A DNA stretch of 64,000 nucleotides from Congeria kusceri (Eukaryota > Mollusca > Bivalvia > Myida > Dreissenidae), in NCBI GenBank assembly GCA_027627225.1, contig JAPFQT010000079.1:372001-436000 (forward strand), in the 5' to 3' direction. The number at the start of each line of letters is the position of its first letter. Positions within the stretch are counted from its first letter, which is position 1. Shown here piece after piece: positions 34,796 to 47,779 of this stretch. The notes beneath the pieces were generated by a model. The model did not search any database and had not been told where the DNA came from. It saw only the letters and a list, made by a program, of their open reading frames with translations. Made by a program: the position numbers and the translations under genes.

Positions 34796-35217
34796 CTGGT
34801 GGCCTTGCAGAGGCTCAGATAAGGCACATACACACTTAAATAAGGCACACAAATTGAAAGATACGCAGAGAAAATATAATTTGGGTGTACATTAATGCAC
34901 AGTGTTTTCCAACGTTCGTGTACACAAGTGCCTTGAAGACAGAAACATGCCTTTCTACCTCAATGTGCAGTTGATATGTCCAGTAGTTAGCAATAAAATT
35001 CTTAGATGTCCATAATTTTAGAACCCGGTATTAATGAGGTACATCGTAGCATGCTTGGATGACCACTGTCTACCAGCTTGTCACCAAGCATCTCCCACTG
35101 TGGGGATTTAGACAGTAATGCTTGGCTCTAGGGTGGGGAGTTGCACCAAAAATAAATATGTGGAATTCCCCTGGTTCCCCCCCCCCCCCCCCTATTATTG
35201 TAGTGTTGCTACCTTAT

Positions 35218-35390
35218 TTAAGGGACCTATTCATAGATTGATTGACGGTACGACAATTTTTCAACTTTATGTCTCAGATTCCAAAAATAAAATAATAGTG
35301 TATATAATGGAGCAATATAACACTAAGGACATAGAAATACACTGTAAATACTGTTTTGTTTATGAGCAATAATCAGTTAAAATTGATGAT
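35218..35390 (+). repeat. fragment with MITE-like end
   Basis: TTAAGGGACCTATTCATAGA resembles the inverted-repeat end of the 28150-28662 MITE (TTAAAGGGACTTGTTCACAG). No matching right end found. Confidence 0.35.
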
Positions 35391-35424
35391 GCTAAACGAT
35401 GGAATAATTATAACCCCACAACTG

Positions 35425-36150
35425 AAGTTTAGTGGGGGGGGGTATATAGGAGTGAGCTTTTCAGTCTGCCGGCCCGTCGTTTTTCATGTTTGACATATTC
35501 AAATAATTTTTAGTACAGATTTGTAACATCATAGAATACAGGTGAAGATCGATTTTGGTTATAAACCACTAAATTTGACAGAGTTATGGCCCCTTTTCGA
35601 CTTAAATTCCCCCAAAACATGGTTTTTGTATGATAACTCAAGAATGGCGTGACATATTCAAACATCTGTAGCATAATAAAATACAGGTCAAGTTTGTCTT
35701 TGGTTACAAACTACTAAATTTTGACAGAAATTCCCTATAAACATCGTTTCCAGACGATAACACAAGAATTGCTTGATATATTTAAATAATATTTCGTACA
35801 CATGTGTAGTATCATAAAAAAAATACAGGTCAAGTTCTACTTTGGTTACAAACCACTAAATTTTGACAGAGTAATGGCTTTTTTTGACTTAAATTCCCTA
35901 AAAAAACGGTTTCAGGACAATAACTCATGAAATGCTCCACATGTTTAAGTTATTTTTTATACATGCATGCAACATAATAAAATACAGGTAAAATTCAACT
36001 TTGTATACAAACCACTAAATGTTGAGAGAGTTATGGCTCCTATTGAAATTAAATTTTTCTTTGTGTCCATTTCTTTCAAATGGACGCCATAGTTTTGTAC
36101 CAAGGCCATATTGTGGGGGTAAATCTGTCACTCATGTGACAATTCTAGTT
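35425..36150 (+). repeat. tandem-core family D
   Basis: Head GTGGGGGGGGGTATATAGGA; about four ~130-bp units with AAAATACAGGTCAAGTT, AACCACTAAATTTTGACAGA and GTTATGGC. Tail ATATTGTGGGGGTAAATCTG, then CACTCATGTGACAATTCTAG, containing the palindrome TCACTCATGTGA-like core. Confidence 0.75.
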
Positions 36151-36154
36151 TGGA

Positions 36155-36315
36155 GTGTTTCTGTTGTGTTCGTTAATATTGTTGACAACACATGGATCAC
36201 TGGCATAAAATTACAAAATATGGTACTAAATATAGCAATCGGAATGGTGAGTGGTTAAGGCGATAGCCTTTTGATCCAGAGGTATGCTTCGAAGCCCGGT
36301 GGGTGCAACTTTTTT
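36155..36315 (+). repeat. partial copy of the tRNA-bearing MITE
   Basis: GTTTCTGTTGTGTTCGTTAA, ACACATGGATCACT and then GAGTGGTTAAGGCGATAGCC match the minus strand of the 28150-28662 element, including the tRNA-like part. The B-box (CTTCGAAGCCC) is intact enough to see. Both MITE ends are missing; it stops where the next family A head begins. Confidence 0.7.
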
Positions 36316-36317
36316 TA

Positions 36318-37125
36318 ATTAGCTCACTTGAGCACAACGTGTTCAAGGGGAGTTTTTGTGATCGCCTTTTGTCCATTTTCTGTCGTGCATCGTGATTCGT
36401 GCGTCGATAACATTTACATTTTTAACACTCTTAAGGCCACATTTATTGCCCAATCTTCATGAAACTTGTTCAGGACATTTGTCCCAATGATATCTCGGCA
36501 GAGTTCGAAACTGGGTCATGTGGGGTCAAAAACTAGATCACTAGGTCAAATTAAAGAAAAAGCTTGTTAACACTCTAGTGGACACATTTATTGCCCAACC
36601 TTCATGAAACTTGCTCAGATCATTTTTCCCAATGATATCTCAGCCAGTCCGAAAATAGTTGCCCTCCATTGAAAAACATGGCCGCCAGGGGGTTGTGACA
36701 TTTTTCCTTATATGGTTATATTGAAGACTTTATAAAGCTTGTTAACACTCTAGAGGCAACATTTTTCGCCCAATCAGAACATTTGTCCCAATGATATCTT
36801 GACCGAGTTTGAAACTGGGTCATGTTGGGTCAAAAACTAGGTCACTAGGTCAAATTGAAGAAAAAGCTTGTTAACACTTTAGAAGTAACATTTTAAGCTC
36901 ACCTGAGCAAAACATAATGACCTTTTCTGATTGCCTTTTATCATCCATCGTGCGTCAACATTTTCATGCAAAGAATATCTCATTAACAACTGGGCAGATT
37001 TTTACCAAACTTCACAAAAATGATCCTTGGGTGACCTTTAAAAATTATTCAAATCGTTTCAGACCGCCGCCTATGTAACTGAGAACTTTAAAAATCTTCT
37101 CCTCTGAAACCACAAGGCAAGTTTG
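36318..37125 (+). repeat. two family A-type heads in series with ~180-bp units
   Basis: The first head at 36320 (TTAGCTCACTTGAGCACAAC) leads to units with TTCATGAAACTTG-TCAG and CCCAATGATATCT. A second head (TTAAGCTCACCTGAGCAAAA) begins at 36893 and breaks off after CCTCTGAAACCACAAGGC. Looks like nested or abutting insertions. Confidence 0.7.
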
Positions 37126-37199
37126 TGTATTCAGGTGTCATAAAATTGACGTCATAAATGATTCCAATTCTGTCACTCGTTAGTATGGTGGGGAAAAAG

Positions 37200-37455
37200 T
37201 TCCATATTTTGTGAGTGGTTGTCACTAAATTATAATTTTGTTTAATTTTATATTGTGTTTTATGTAAACACATTCATGTACATACTGTACATGTATATAA
37301 ATTTGCCAAGGGTTGTAAACCACTATTTATAGATTGATGCTATTTTTGGAAAAATAGTCCATTTTATGTTATATTTTCACTGCTCCAACAGAGAAAATAT
37401 AAAATTTTAATTCACAAATATATTTCAATATTTCACTGAAAAGCATATAATAAAA
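37200..37455 (-). repeat. dispersed repeat, inverted partner of 10748-11040
   Basis: See partner for shared blocks. The minus strand runs TATATGCTTTTCAGTGAAAT to TAATTTAGTGAC. Confidence 0.75.
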
Positions 37456-38210
37456 ACGCATATTCACAGTGGTTTTAGGGAGATATGAAAGGAAACTCCT
37501 CATTATATCGCTGTATATTGCAAAATATTACGATGTATCACGATACAAGTCAGAGATATTGCTACACCTGTACAGATGCAGGTGTCTGCAGTTTATCTGA
37601 ACAATCCATTTTTGAAGCACATCCTGCTCCGATGACATCTTTTTGTACTAGATTATTTTGTAGATACATAAATAAGTGTAATTATAATAATAATGTTAAT
37701 TTATGCAGTTTTTAGTAACATGTGATGCTACATAAGCAGTATTAAATTGAAATAACTCCATGGCAAATCCCGATGATTTGTTCTTAAATATCTACACTTC
37801 ATACGTATCATCTGACTAGCTTTTTCAAATTTTCCGATTTATTTTTCTTTCTTCATTCATTTATTCAGTAAAAATGTAAATAGATATGATGGACCACATT
37901 TTCCCACGGCATATAATGTCAAAGGTGGGAACAATGATACATATTTTTTCCATGAAGTCAAACATTTAACATTTTATTGCGTAATTTGAGATGGGTGGTT
38001 TCATTGTGGCACGAAAGAAAACTATCTGGTTTAAGTGCTTTGCAAACTGGTTTTGCAAAAACAAATGCCCCATGTTTAAGTCCTTCATTGCCCGCATAGC
38101 AGGCTTTTTTGTGTCTCCCAAAAAAGTAATTTCCTCAAAGAACCCAAAAGTAACAAGAATAAAAATTGCCGAGATTGGGTAATTTACCTCATGGATTAAA
38201 TTAAAGGCAT
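37456..38210. other. No gene seen
   Basis: Two ORFs (63 and 76 aa) lack family signatures. AT-rich. Confidence 0.4.
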
Positions 38211-38345
38211 TTAGCTCAGCTGGGAGTGCATTAGCCTCGTAAAACTTGAGTTTATCCTCTTGTATGGTTGCACAGTGGCCAAATTTGCATCGTTATATGC
38301 TCCTTGAAAAGTTTTGGGGGAGCGTATAGTTGACGCAATTTCAGG
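38211..38345 (+). repeat. SINE-like fragment followed by GCTCC-type repeat head
   Basis: TAGCTCAGCTGGGAGTGC is a good tRNA A-box. After CTTGTATGGTTGCACAGTGG comes TATGCTCCTTGAAAAGTTTT, also seen at 47780. Confidence 0.55.
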
Positions 38346-38759
38346 GTTGTAGGTAGCCCTATATTCATGTGGATTTGCAATATTGCTTCTGTTATGCAGG
38401 CACCCCAGACCCCACCCTACTATATATATTTTTATAAAAAAAAGTGAAATTGGTGTATTTAGAGCATTCTTCGATACATTGTACTTTGTAAAGTAATGAA
38501 GATCTACATTTTAGGATAACTGATTGACAAAAAAAACATTTACTTTGAACATTTTACTCTCAAGTGGAGCTGGAACATCAAAGAAATACTAGCCCTGCAA
38601 TTAAAAAATCTGTCCTTTCTGTCCTTTTTGCCAGCAAAACTGCACAATTACACTTTCAGTGTCAATGTCTATAATAATGTCCGTAACTGTGTTGGTTATT
38701 AAAATGATCTGACTTTTTAAGATTTTAGATTTTAAGTGTAGATGTAAAAATACATTATT

Positions 38760-39496
38760 ATGTGCTCATGGTGAGCTTTTAGCGTCGCCTTTAATCCGTC
38801 GTGCATCTTGTGTCAACATTTCCATTCAAAGAACATCTCTTCCTAAACCGCTGGGCAGATTTTCTCCAAACTTCACAAGAATGATCTTTGGGTGACCATC
38901 TTTCAAAATTGTACAAATCATTCCGGTTCGCTGTAGGTCACAAGAGCTAAAAATAGATTCAAAAACCGAAAACTTTTAAAATCTCTGAAACCACAAGGCT
39001 TGGAGTTTTAATATTTAATACGTGGTCCTCTACGAAGATTGTTCAAATGAATGCCTCTGGGTACAAAGGGGTCACATGATGAATCTTCTCTGAAACCGCA
39101 AGGCCTAGAGCTTTCATATTTGGTATGTAACATTGTATAGTGGCCCTCTACAAAGATTGTTCAAATGATGCGCCTGGGGTCAAAACTGGCCACATCCCGG
39201 GGCTCACATGGTATATATAGACTTAAGTAGCAAAATGACTTTAAAAATCTATTCATCTGAAACTTTAAGGTCTAGAGTTTTCATATTTGGTATGTAACAT
39301 TGTTAGTGGTCCTCTACTTAGATTGTTCAAATGATGTCCCTGGGGTAAAAACCGGCCATACCCTGGCGGTCTGGATGTTTATATAGACTTAAATAGCAAA
39401 ATGACTTTAAAAATCGTATTTTCTGAAACTGCAAGGCCCAGTGGTCTTCTACAAAGATTGTTTCATATGATGCCCATGGGTTCAAAACTGGCCACA
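38760..39496 (+). repeat. tandem-core family A, truncated
   Basis: A head remnant (TGTGCTCATGGTGAGCTTTT) and about five ~120-bp units. It stops abruptly at 39496, where copy B of the ~1-kb dispersed repeat begins. Confidence 0.7.
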
Positions 39497-40090
39497 CAAT
39501 ACTTTCATTCTCAGTGATACGCCACTGCTTAGGGACTCGTTGAGTAGCCACTGAGATACTGATTGACCGGGTGGTTTATGTGTCATAAATAGACGCAAAA
39601 ATTAAACAGCTATCATCTTGTCGTTCACAGGCTGAAAAAAGTTCCTTTCCTAACATGTATGGTATTGTTGCCATATATACTGATTTTCGAGTCTTGAAAA
39701 TGCGTGGTTGATTCGTAAATGCCACTGCCACCACGCCAGTACGGAAGGAAAGCCCCGACGAACCTTGTAAAATGTGTTTGATTGACAAAACTGTACCATG
39801 GCAATGTTGGAACAAAGGGTGACAACTATTGTATATAAAGGGTTAAACAACACCAATATTATTGGCACTATCTTTTGTCTATTAAAATGGCATATAAAAT
39901 ATCCAGAAAAACAAGAAAAAGCACTATCATGGTGGTAGCAAAAGTAAATATCAATAATCAGATTGACTAGACGCTCGGTCATTAGCGCTTTTAACTCTTA
40001 TCAAAAATTTTTGTCCGGCTGACGGAGCTCAAAACCTACACTTAACAAAGTACAAAGTAATAAAACAGAATAGCCTTATTGTATTAACGT
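39497..40090 (+). repeat. dispersed ~1-kb repeat, copy B (right part)
   Basis: Matches 11940-12530: GATACGCCACTGCTTAGGGA, CTGATTTTCGAGTCTTGAAA, GGCACTATCTTTTGTCTATT. The left 400 bp of the family are missing. Confidence 0.8.
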
Positions 40091-41389
40091 TTAGAATGAC
40101 ATATTTTTGGTCATCAACCATGAATACAATTATAAAACTCACAAACTGAACCAACAATTCATCTGAATCTATCAATTTGAAATTTGGGTCATCATCTGGT
40201 TTGTCAATGATATGGGCCGTATGTGACTTGGTCCATCATAAATTGGGCCGTCCTGACTTTAGATCTACACCGCGGAGACTGATGCATATTTCAACAGGCA
40301 CATTTATGACAATGTAAAGCTAAAAACTTCAAGTCTTTCCTAAGGTAGAATGTGCAACTCGAGTTTAAACAAAAATGTTGAATTTGTTTTTTGAATGCCT
40401 TTAAACCCAGTTAAAAGTTAATAATACACATTTTTACCAAACAAAAAGACATTTAAGTTCATTTTGCTATTATTCAATAAAATTGCCAGAAGAAACTAAT
40501 TTTCGCCAGTTGAAATATTAGTCAAGAAAATTTGCAATTGGGGAACAAAGTTAAATTTGAGCCCTGGAGATAACTCTCAGAAGGATTTTGCTCGAATGAT
40601 TTCCATTATTTCAACTTTGAAATTTCGCTACGATTGATCGGTGTAACACCTGACTAGGCAGGACACTAATATGTGGTCCTATTATGACAGCTTAGGTATT
40701 GCAATAAACATATGTATCAGTAATGGATTAAACTCTAAATTGATAACAGGCATCCACTTCTACACTTCTAGAATATAGGGGCCGCATCATGCATTCCGCT
40801 AAACCATAGATATTTTACGCAGTGTAAAACTGGCAACTTTTTGTTTATTGAATGCCGACTTAAACAGAGGCTGCACATCGGGTTTGCTTATTATTTACTG
40901 AAAACACGCTGTTAACTAGTGCACATTACCTGTTTTATACAAAAGTAATTTTCTGATAGAAAATAATGCATTATTTCTTCAAACAGATAATACTTATTAA
41001 TGGTATTATTTAAACCAGGAACATTATTTATAAAAACTTTCAAATCATGACATTAACATATACCTGCATATGTTTATGAAAGAGTACCTACGTACATACG
41101 AATGAACGCATTATCTGTGCTGGTGTTTTAATTATTTATTCGGTAAATATTCGTGGTTGCCATAAATTCACGCAATGGCGGGAGCTCAAAATGTGCGAAA
41201 ATTCGACCTCCACGAAAATTAGTGATTCCACAGTATTTAGCATAAAGTGAAGAATTTCAAACGGTCTGTGGCCATTTGGCTGGGCTCATATACATAGGCT
41301 TCCTTTGATTTAGTTTCCGTATCGCACAAATGGTTTGAGCTATACCACTCACCCGTTCATCGGCGTTGGCGTAATGCTCTTGTTAAGGT
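40091..41389. other. No gene seen
   Basis: AT-rich. At 41155-41235 the words CGTGGTTGCCATAAATTCACG and CCACGAAAATTAGTG look like an old repeat end. Confidence 0.4.
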
Positions 41390-42280
41390 TTGCGTGCAAC
41401 AAGTCCATATCTCTGTAACTACTACAGATATTCGGTTGAAACTTCACATGTGAGTTTGGGGTCATTATTTGAGGTCACTGACCAAGGCCCATCACTCTGA
41501 CCTGCAATTTAGCAGAACTTTGCCCCTTGTACTTAGAAATTCAGGTTAAAGTTTGCTTGCAACAATTCCATATCTCTATAACTTCTACAGATATTTAACT
41601 GAAACTTCACACATGACTTCAGGGTCATTACGAAAGGTCACTGAACAAGGCCCATAACTCTGACCTGCAATTTAGCAGACTAATTCCCCTTTTTGTACTT
41701 AGAAATTTCATGTTAAAGTTTGCATGCAACAACTTCATATCTCAGTATCTGCTACAGATATTCAATTAATGCTTCAAACATGTCTTCAGGGTCATTATAT
41801 AAGGTCACTGGCCAAGGCACATAACTGTGACCAGCATTTTAGCCTAATAATTCCCCTTTTTGTAGTGATAAAGGCTAATAACTCTGACAAAGCAGTTTGC
41901 CGGGCCCGGCTAGCTCAGCTGGTAGAGCCCTGGACTGTCAATCCGGGGATCGTGAGTTCGAACCCCAGCCCGGCCACATAACTTGTGTGGGGATTGGTCA
42001 TGAAATTATTTATACGGCCATTCTCCCCCAACTTCTGATTCAAGTAGGGCAGTTGTCGGTTACTGGCATAAGTATGAACTACTGGCATAAGTATGTACAC
42101 TTAGTACTGGTAAACCGCTTCGAGCGGCTAAGCTTGCCCAGGAAAAGTGTCGTTAGGTTAACTGACCGCCGTGATATGACTGAAATACTGTTAAAAACTG
42201 CAAAAAATCCAAATAAACAAAACAAACTGACAAAGAAGTTGAATAGTCAAGCGCTGCCCTAAGACATTTCTTGTTAATAT
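41390..42280 (+). repeat. tandem-core family C interrupted by a SINE
   Basis: Three ~150-bp units (CATATCTCTGTAACTACTAC, GACCAAGGCCCAT-ACTCTG) followed by the tail AATAGTCAAGCGCTGCCCTA and ACATTTCTTGTT. The SINE at 41893-42226 splits the tail region. Confidence 0.8.
41884..42235 (+). mobile_element. tRNA-headed SINE
   Basis: Body 41893-42226 (334 bp) between 9-bp target duplications CTGACAAAG. The head at about 41899-41977 folds like a tRNA: A-box TAGCTCAGCTGGTAGAGC, anticodon loop CTGTCAA, B-box GAGTTCGAACC. T-stem mismatches and a body unlike tRNA-Asp argue against a true tRNA gene. A conserved-looking body follows (GGGCAGTTGTCGGTTACTGG, GCTTCGAGCGGCTAAGC) and an A-rich end. Molluscan V-SINE and Meta-type SINEs have this layout; the exact family needs a search. 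Confidence 0.85.
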
Positions 42281-42953
42281 ATCTTGAAGAGGTTATACTA
42301 CAGGAGATAAATATGCCGGTATTGTGTCGCGGGTAATCTGAATATGCTCTGGGTTTTTTATTGGAAGAAAGTGAATACTTAAAGCAATGTTTATACGGAT
42401 GATATTGGGTAGCTGTTTTGATTATCCCATATCATATAATACAGTACTTTTATGTTTCTGCCTGGTGATTCTAATGGTTCACAGTTCAAAACATCTTATT
42501 TGACAATAGAGCAAGATCTTATTAAAAGTGTTGAGTCATTATAATAATAGATGCTTCCCTAATTGTCAATAATATTTAAATTAATTCGCAATATTATCCA
42601 ATCATCACACTTGGAAATCATGTGTTTAGTGGTTAAACTAATTCATACAAATGCATACAAATGAGCATGACATTTTTATGGAACTGTTTGTGATTTTGGA
42701 TTAATGGAAATGAATCTTTTAACAATAGCTGGGTAGGAGTTTAAACTATCCGTGGCAAAACCCAGATTGGTCTATTGTTTTCTTCTTAACTTATTAAGCT
42801 GCATGCTTTCGTCAAAATGGCTCATTGATGTGTTATCAAAATTGATTGATATGAGAACACACTTGGTTATAGAAAGTTTAAGTTTCTGCTTTATTTCATA
42901 ACAATCGAAATATAGAGACAGATAAGCATGTTGTAGTGGAGATGTCACATATT
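42281..42953. other. No gene seen
   Basis: AT-rich, no ORF above 60 codons. Confidence 0.5.
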
Positions 42954-43999
42954 CTAGGTCTAAACCTTGAGGGTTCTGAAAATAATTCAGAAGGAAACAA
43001 TAATATGTGTAATGTCCAATGTTTATTATTAATACCAGTACTTTAACTCTTCAATGAAATAATGTATTCTAATTATCCACTGTTACCTTAGAAATAATTG
43101 TTTACAATATAATGTTGCTTACCCAGATCAAGTGTACCCTGCTATATAGTAAGTTAAACAGCTTACTATATAGTAAACAGCTTTCATGGATATGACTGAA
43201 TGATTTTTAAAGATTAACTAGTGCAGACAATCATGATAGTTGAATAAAAAAACTAAAACATACATCAAATTTCCATCAGATAAAATTAAGTTCACGTCAT
43301 GTTTATATTTTCAACCAGACAAAACTTATTGAAATTCCTCCTGTTGAATAAAGCATGTCAGCTTGCCAAAAGAAAGTTAACATTGTTCTGTATGTAGATG
43401 AAGCCTGTGTTTATTTAAACACTTTTTCTTAGAAGAATCAGTGTTTTTCGGCGTAGCTGTCTACGATCACTTTTTTCTAGGTCTAAACCTTGAGGGTTCT
43501 GAAAATAATTCAGAAGGAAACAATAATATGTGTAATGTCCAATGTTTATTATTAATACCAGTACTTTAACTCTTCAATGAAATAATGTATTCTAATTATC
43601 CACTGTTACCTTAGAAATAATTGTTTACAATATAATGTTGCTTACCCAGATCAAGTGTACCCTGCTATATAGTAAGTTAAACAGCTTACTATATAGTAAA
43701 CAGCTTTCATGGATATGACTGAATGATTTTTAAAGATTAACTAGTGCAGACAATCATGATAGTTGAATAAAAAAACTAAAACATACATCAAATTTCCATC
43801 AGATAAAATTAAGTTCACGTCATGTTTATATTTTCAACCAGACAAAACTTATTGAAATTCCTCCTGTTGAATAAAGCATGTCAGCTTGCCAAAAGAAAGT
43901 TAACATTGTTCTGTATGTAGATGAAGCCTGTGTTTATTTAAACACTTTTTCTTAGAAGAATCAGTGTTTTTCGGCGTAGCTGTCTACGATCACTTTTGA
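42954..43999 (+). repeat. 523-bp tandem duplication
   Basis: Units 42954-43476 and 43477-43999 appear identical over nearly all their length, so the event is recent (or an assembly artefact). Each holds the hairpin CTATATAGTAAG-ttaaacag-CTTACTATATAG (43142-43173, 43665-43696). The unit ends with the first ~30 bp of the 1.3-kb dispersed repeat. Confidence 0.9.
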
Positions 44000-45310
44000 C
44001 CTAGATTTCTTGCTATAAATATGCAGCGGGAAAATTTAATGCCAATAGAATTGGGCAAATTTTCTAATTTTAGGGAATGCAAAATTCAAACAATGGTTTA
44101 ACGTATACCAATGACTGTTGCAAACTTTTGGGGATTAAAAATTTACATAATTGCTTACATAAGTGGTTAAAATGAAGTTATAAACATATCCTCGACATAT
44201 ACTCTAGAACTGAGGCTAATTATGAACGTATTTTCTCATTGTATGGCATAAACAGAATGCTATATTCATTCACATAACGAAATAGCTATTTTGTTTAGCC
44301 TACATTTATATAAGCGGTATGCTCTATAAAAAGCAATTGTGCAATGTTCCCATTCAAAAATTTCATTCACAGAGGTGCCGTTTTATGTAGCCGATTGATT
44401 GTAGCGAGTTCATCACATTCCAGAAACAGTAGTGTCATTCTAAAAATAGCGTGCATAGCTAGCAACCGTTGTATAGCTGTGTTAATATGCTCGTACATGC
44501 ATCAATAATAGCGTTCAGAGAATCATAAACCTAAAAATTTCAATAAATGGGGAATTTTTATTTATAAACTTACTGTTAATTTGAATTAAAATTGTGGTTA
44601 CGATTTATTAACAATTATTTATAATTGCATCTTTCTATCAACTTCTCCAGTAGATGTTATTTAATCTGTAAAAAGATGCTATATTTTCTATAGATAAAAT
44701 GTTATGAAAGAAGATTCGGAATACATCGAATGGTTATTCGCCTAACATTAATACACAATTTGCGATACTAATTATACACAGGAGCCCTTGATATATCATA
44801 TTTCTACTGATATAATTTAAAATCGTCATAGTCTAATGAATTTTTATGTTTGTGTTATCAAAAATAAAGTCTTAACATTTAAAAAATCGCTAAATGTTCC
44901 CTGACTATTGCTTTTTATTTGGATACACAGTATAAATGCTTATTTGACTTCAAATCGTTTATTTGTTAAATTGGCTTGACAAATTCAGATAACAATTATG
45001 TTAACCAAAATTATTTTGGTTATTCATATATCACTGGTGGAAACATGGAGCTGTAAGATCGGTTTATGCATGGCATAGATATTAATGATAATTTTATTTA
45101 AATTTTAAATTAATATATTTATCTCAAATTAACTTTTGGGTCCGAGAAGTTTTCTTATAGTGTCAGAAAAATCTGGGGTTTAATAAGTCTCCTAATATTA
45201 GTGGGGGCCAAAAAATCACCTTGGCCGTCTGTTTAGGTAGTTTGAAAATTATATATCAATATTAATTTCAACACCAATTGTCTTTTTTAAAGACATTTCT
45301 TGTATGTGTT
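43972..45310 (+). repeat. dispersed 1.3-kb repeat, copy 2
   Basis: Runs from GGCGTAGCTGTCTACGATCA to CAACACCAATTGTCTTTTTT. Matches copy 3 (minus strand of 53735-55125) over its whole length, including a TATATCACTGGTGGAAACAT block and GGTCCGAGAAGTTTTCT. Confidence 0.8.
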
Positions 45311-47090
45311 AACAGTATCTACAACAGAGACTATTTCCTTATGACCAATAGACACCTCATAAGCATGGATATTACAGGTCTATAGGAGGACAATTCTTAA
45401 TAAAAAATGATTTCTGGCTAGCTGTCTAGTCGGAGTTCAAAGAAATATATCAACTATCAACTATGTTAATTCTTCTCATGCATATATATGAAAGAAATTA
45501 TGTGCTTGTTAAAGATCTGCACCATTATTCATCTAGATCTCTGATAAAATTTCTATGTTTCTAAGAGTTATGATAAAGCTAACGCTATGTTTTTCAGTTT
45601 TAGTTTTTCAGCGTAGCTATTAATGACTGGAATTAATTACCAGATTCCATTAATGATGAGGCTACACAAATAAATGAATTGTTTCTCAGGCACTTTTCAA
45701 AAAATCATGAGGGAGGGCAAATTTTTTTATTGAAGTATTTTTTTTTCTTCTTCTCTTTTCTATTGGTACAATGTATTGCTTATTAAAAGATGTAAATAAG
45801 TATGGAATAAAGACAATTTTAAGTTTTAATAAGATAAGCATCCCTTTTAATAAAATTCTAAATATAGATGTATTAATTGTTCATGATGCAAATGGTCATT
45901 TATGCAAGCTGACTTCAAATTGATATACCATTATCATTAAAGGACTTCTATTTGTAGAATTTAACTTTTCGTAATTCATATTTTTATAACTGTCAACAAA
46001 ATAGGAGTTATTTTTTAAATAAATCACGAACAATTTTTGGAAAGGAAAATTAACACTTGTCAATGCAGCTGACACTTTCGTTTGTTTCGTTTGTTTCCAA
46101 AGGACTTACATTGACACAGATTTTCTTCAGAAAAAATGTGGGATGCTATTACACAAGCAAAAGCATCTTCAAAACAAAAGTTTAAATCAACAAATAGACA
46201 ATATTTATAAAGGTTCCCAATCAAATATGTCTTTTTTTGTCTAAGTTGAGATTTACACAGTATTTCACAATTTGTGTATATCCAATTTATATAATTATAT
46301 CAGACTTAAGTTACTGGAAATACCAAAATTTCTAAAGAGTTACTCTTCTTCTGCTCTGTTGCAATGCGGATTTGTTTAATTTTAAACAGCTTTCCATGGA
46401 ATCTATTTCAATACATGGTAATGTTAGTATGAATTTTTATTTGATGTTTATTTGTCCGAAATCTGTTTTTTTATTTATGATAGGCATTTTATACTGTTTT
46501 GTTCAAAAGCGCTTGGTATGAATGGAATATACTATAATGTACATGCTGGTTTACTCCAGAGTCATCACCAGTTGTCGCATACAAAAAAAGATAATAAATT
46601 ACCAAAATGTTAATAATTAATAGATATTAATGTGTAGTTTTTGTATTTTGTTCGATAACATAACCATTAGAAACAATTTCTGCAAAGTTTAATTTTATTT
46701 TAACATATTTCTAGACTGCTGCTTTGAAACCTGGGCGCGATTGTAAAAAAATAGATTTTTGTGTTCATGAAATCAAATTTGTAGCAGGCTATAAAAAATG
46801 TTGCGGCGCTGCCTGAGAAACAGCCTTAAAGGTTGGATAAAATAGATCAATTTAAAACAGCTGTTAAGATTGCAACAAATAACTTAATTGAACGCTGTGA
46901 TGTAAATGTACTTTTATGTTTATGTAAAAATGCTATTGCCTAGGTTTAACCAAATTGTTGTCACAGAATACGTTACAGAAACATAATAATTTATGAAACT
47001 TCCAATTTCCAAAGTCTTCAAAATGTTTATCTGTTGTTATGTTAGCTTAAGTAAGTATTATATCCAAGGACCCCATGGGAACTAAGCTTT
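45311..47090. other. No gene seen
   Basis: Very AT-rich. No ORF over 60 codons. TTTTCAGCGTAGCTATTAAT at 45606 resembles the 1.3-kb repeat head. Confidence 0.5.
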
Positions 47091-47094
47091 TAAG

Positions 47095-47345
47095 CTTTCC
47101 AGGGGGCGGATCCAGGATTTCGGGTTGGGGGGGTGGGCAGGCGTAAACTTTTGATCGTGCAGATATAACCCCTTGATGTTGTGTGTTCATCAAATGCACT
47201 TTGTTTTACTGAATGAATGTATTTTATAATATTTTGATAGAAAGACATGTTGGTTCGTCTGTATGTCATGCCCCTGTTTTGGCAGTAAACTGCCCTTGTT
47301 TGATGTGCCTGTCCACTAAACACATATTTGACGTTCAATGTTCAT
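47095..47345 (-). repeat. dispersed repeat, inverted partner of 34160-34430
   Basis: See partner. On the plus strand it starts TTCCAGGGGGCGGATCCAGG. ORFs on both strands arise from this repeat. Confidence 0.7.
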
Positions 47346-47779
47346 ATATCAGGAACATCTTTAAACATATACAATCTGTAGCAGACCACATTCACACACA
47401 CACATCTAGAATTATTATTTATTTACTGAAGTGTATGTCAGTAAATAACTCACACGTGCACAGCCATACTCATCAATTGTCTTTAAATGTGCTATGTGCT
47501 ATGCTATGTTTTTTTTTCATTAAACAAACTAACTGAAAGACAAACATTTTTTACACAAAATATTGTGAAAGATACTTGAATAATTGCATTGTGATGCCTA
47601 CTTGGGGTCAGTTTCACTGACGTTAATGACGGGCAATACTTGATCACGTTATATTATGTCTTTCTTTTGAAAGCATATAACAATATGAGCTTTGGTGTGA
47701 TTATTAAGGCGAAAAAATGTTTGTTTCAGATTACATGACCAAACAATCAAGGTAGGCATTCATGGATGTTGTCATTTTT
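47346..47779. other. No gene seen
   Basis: AT-rich spacer. Confidence 0.4.

Noticed and set aside
41899..41977. tRNA-Asp(GTC) gene
   Set aside because: Cloverleaf-like with anticodon GTC, but T-stem mismatches, an unusual body, and position as the head of a TSD-flanked SINE.
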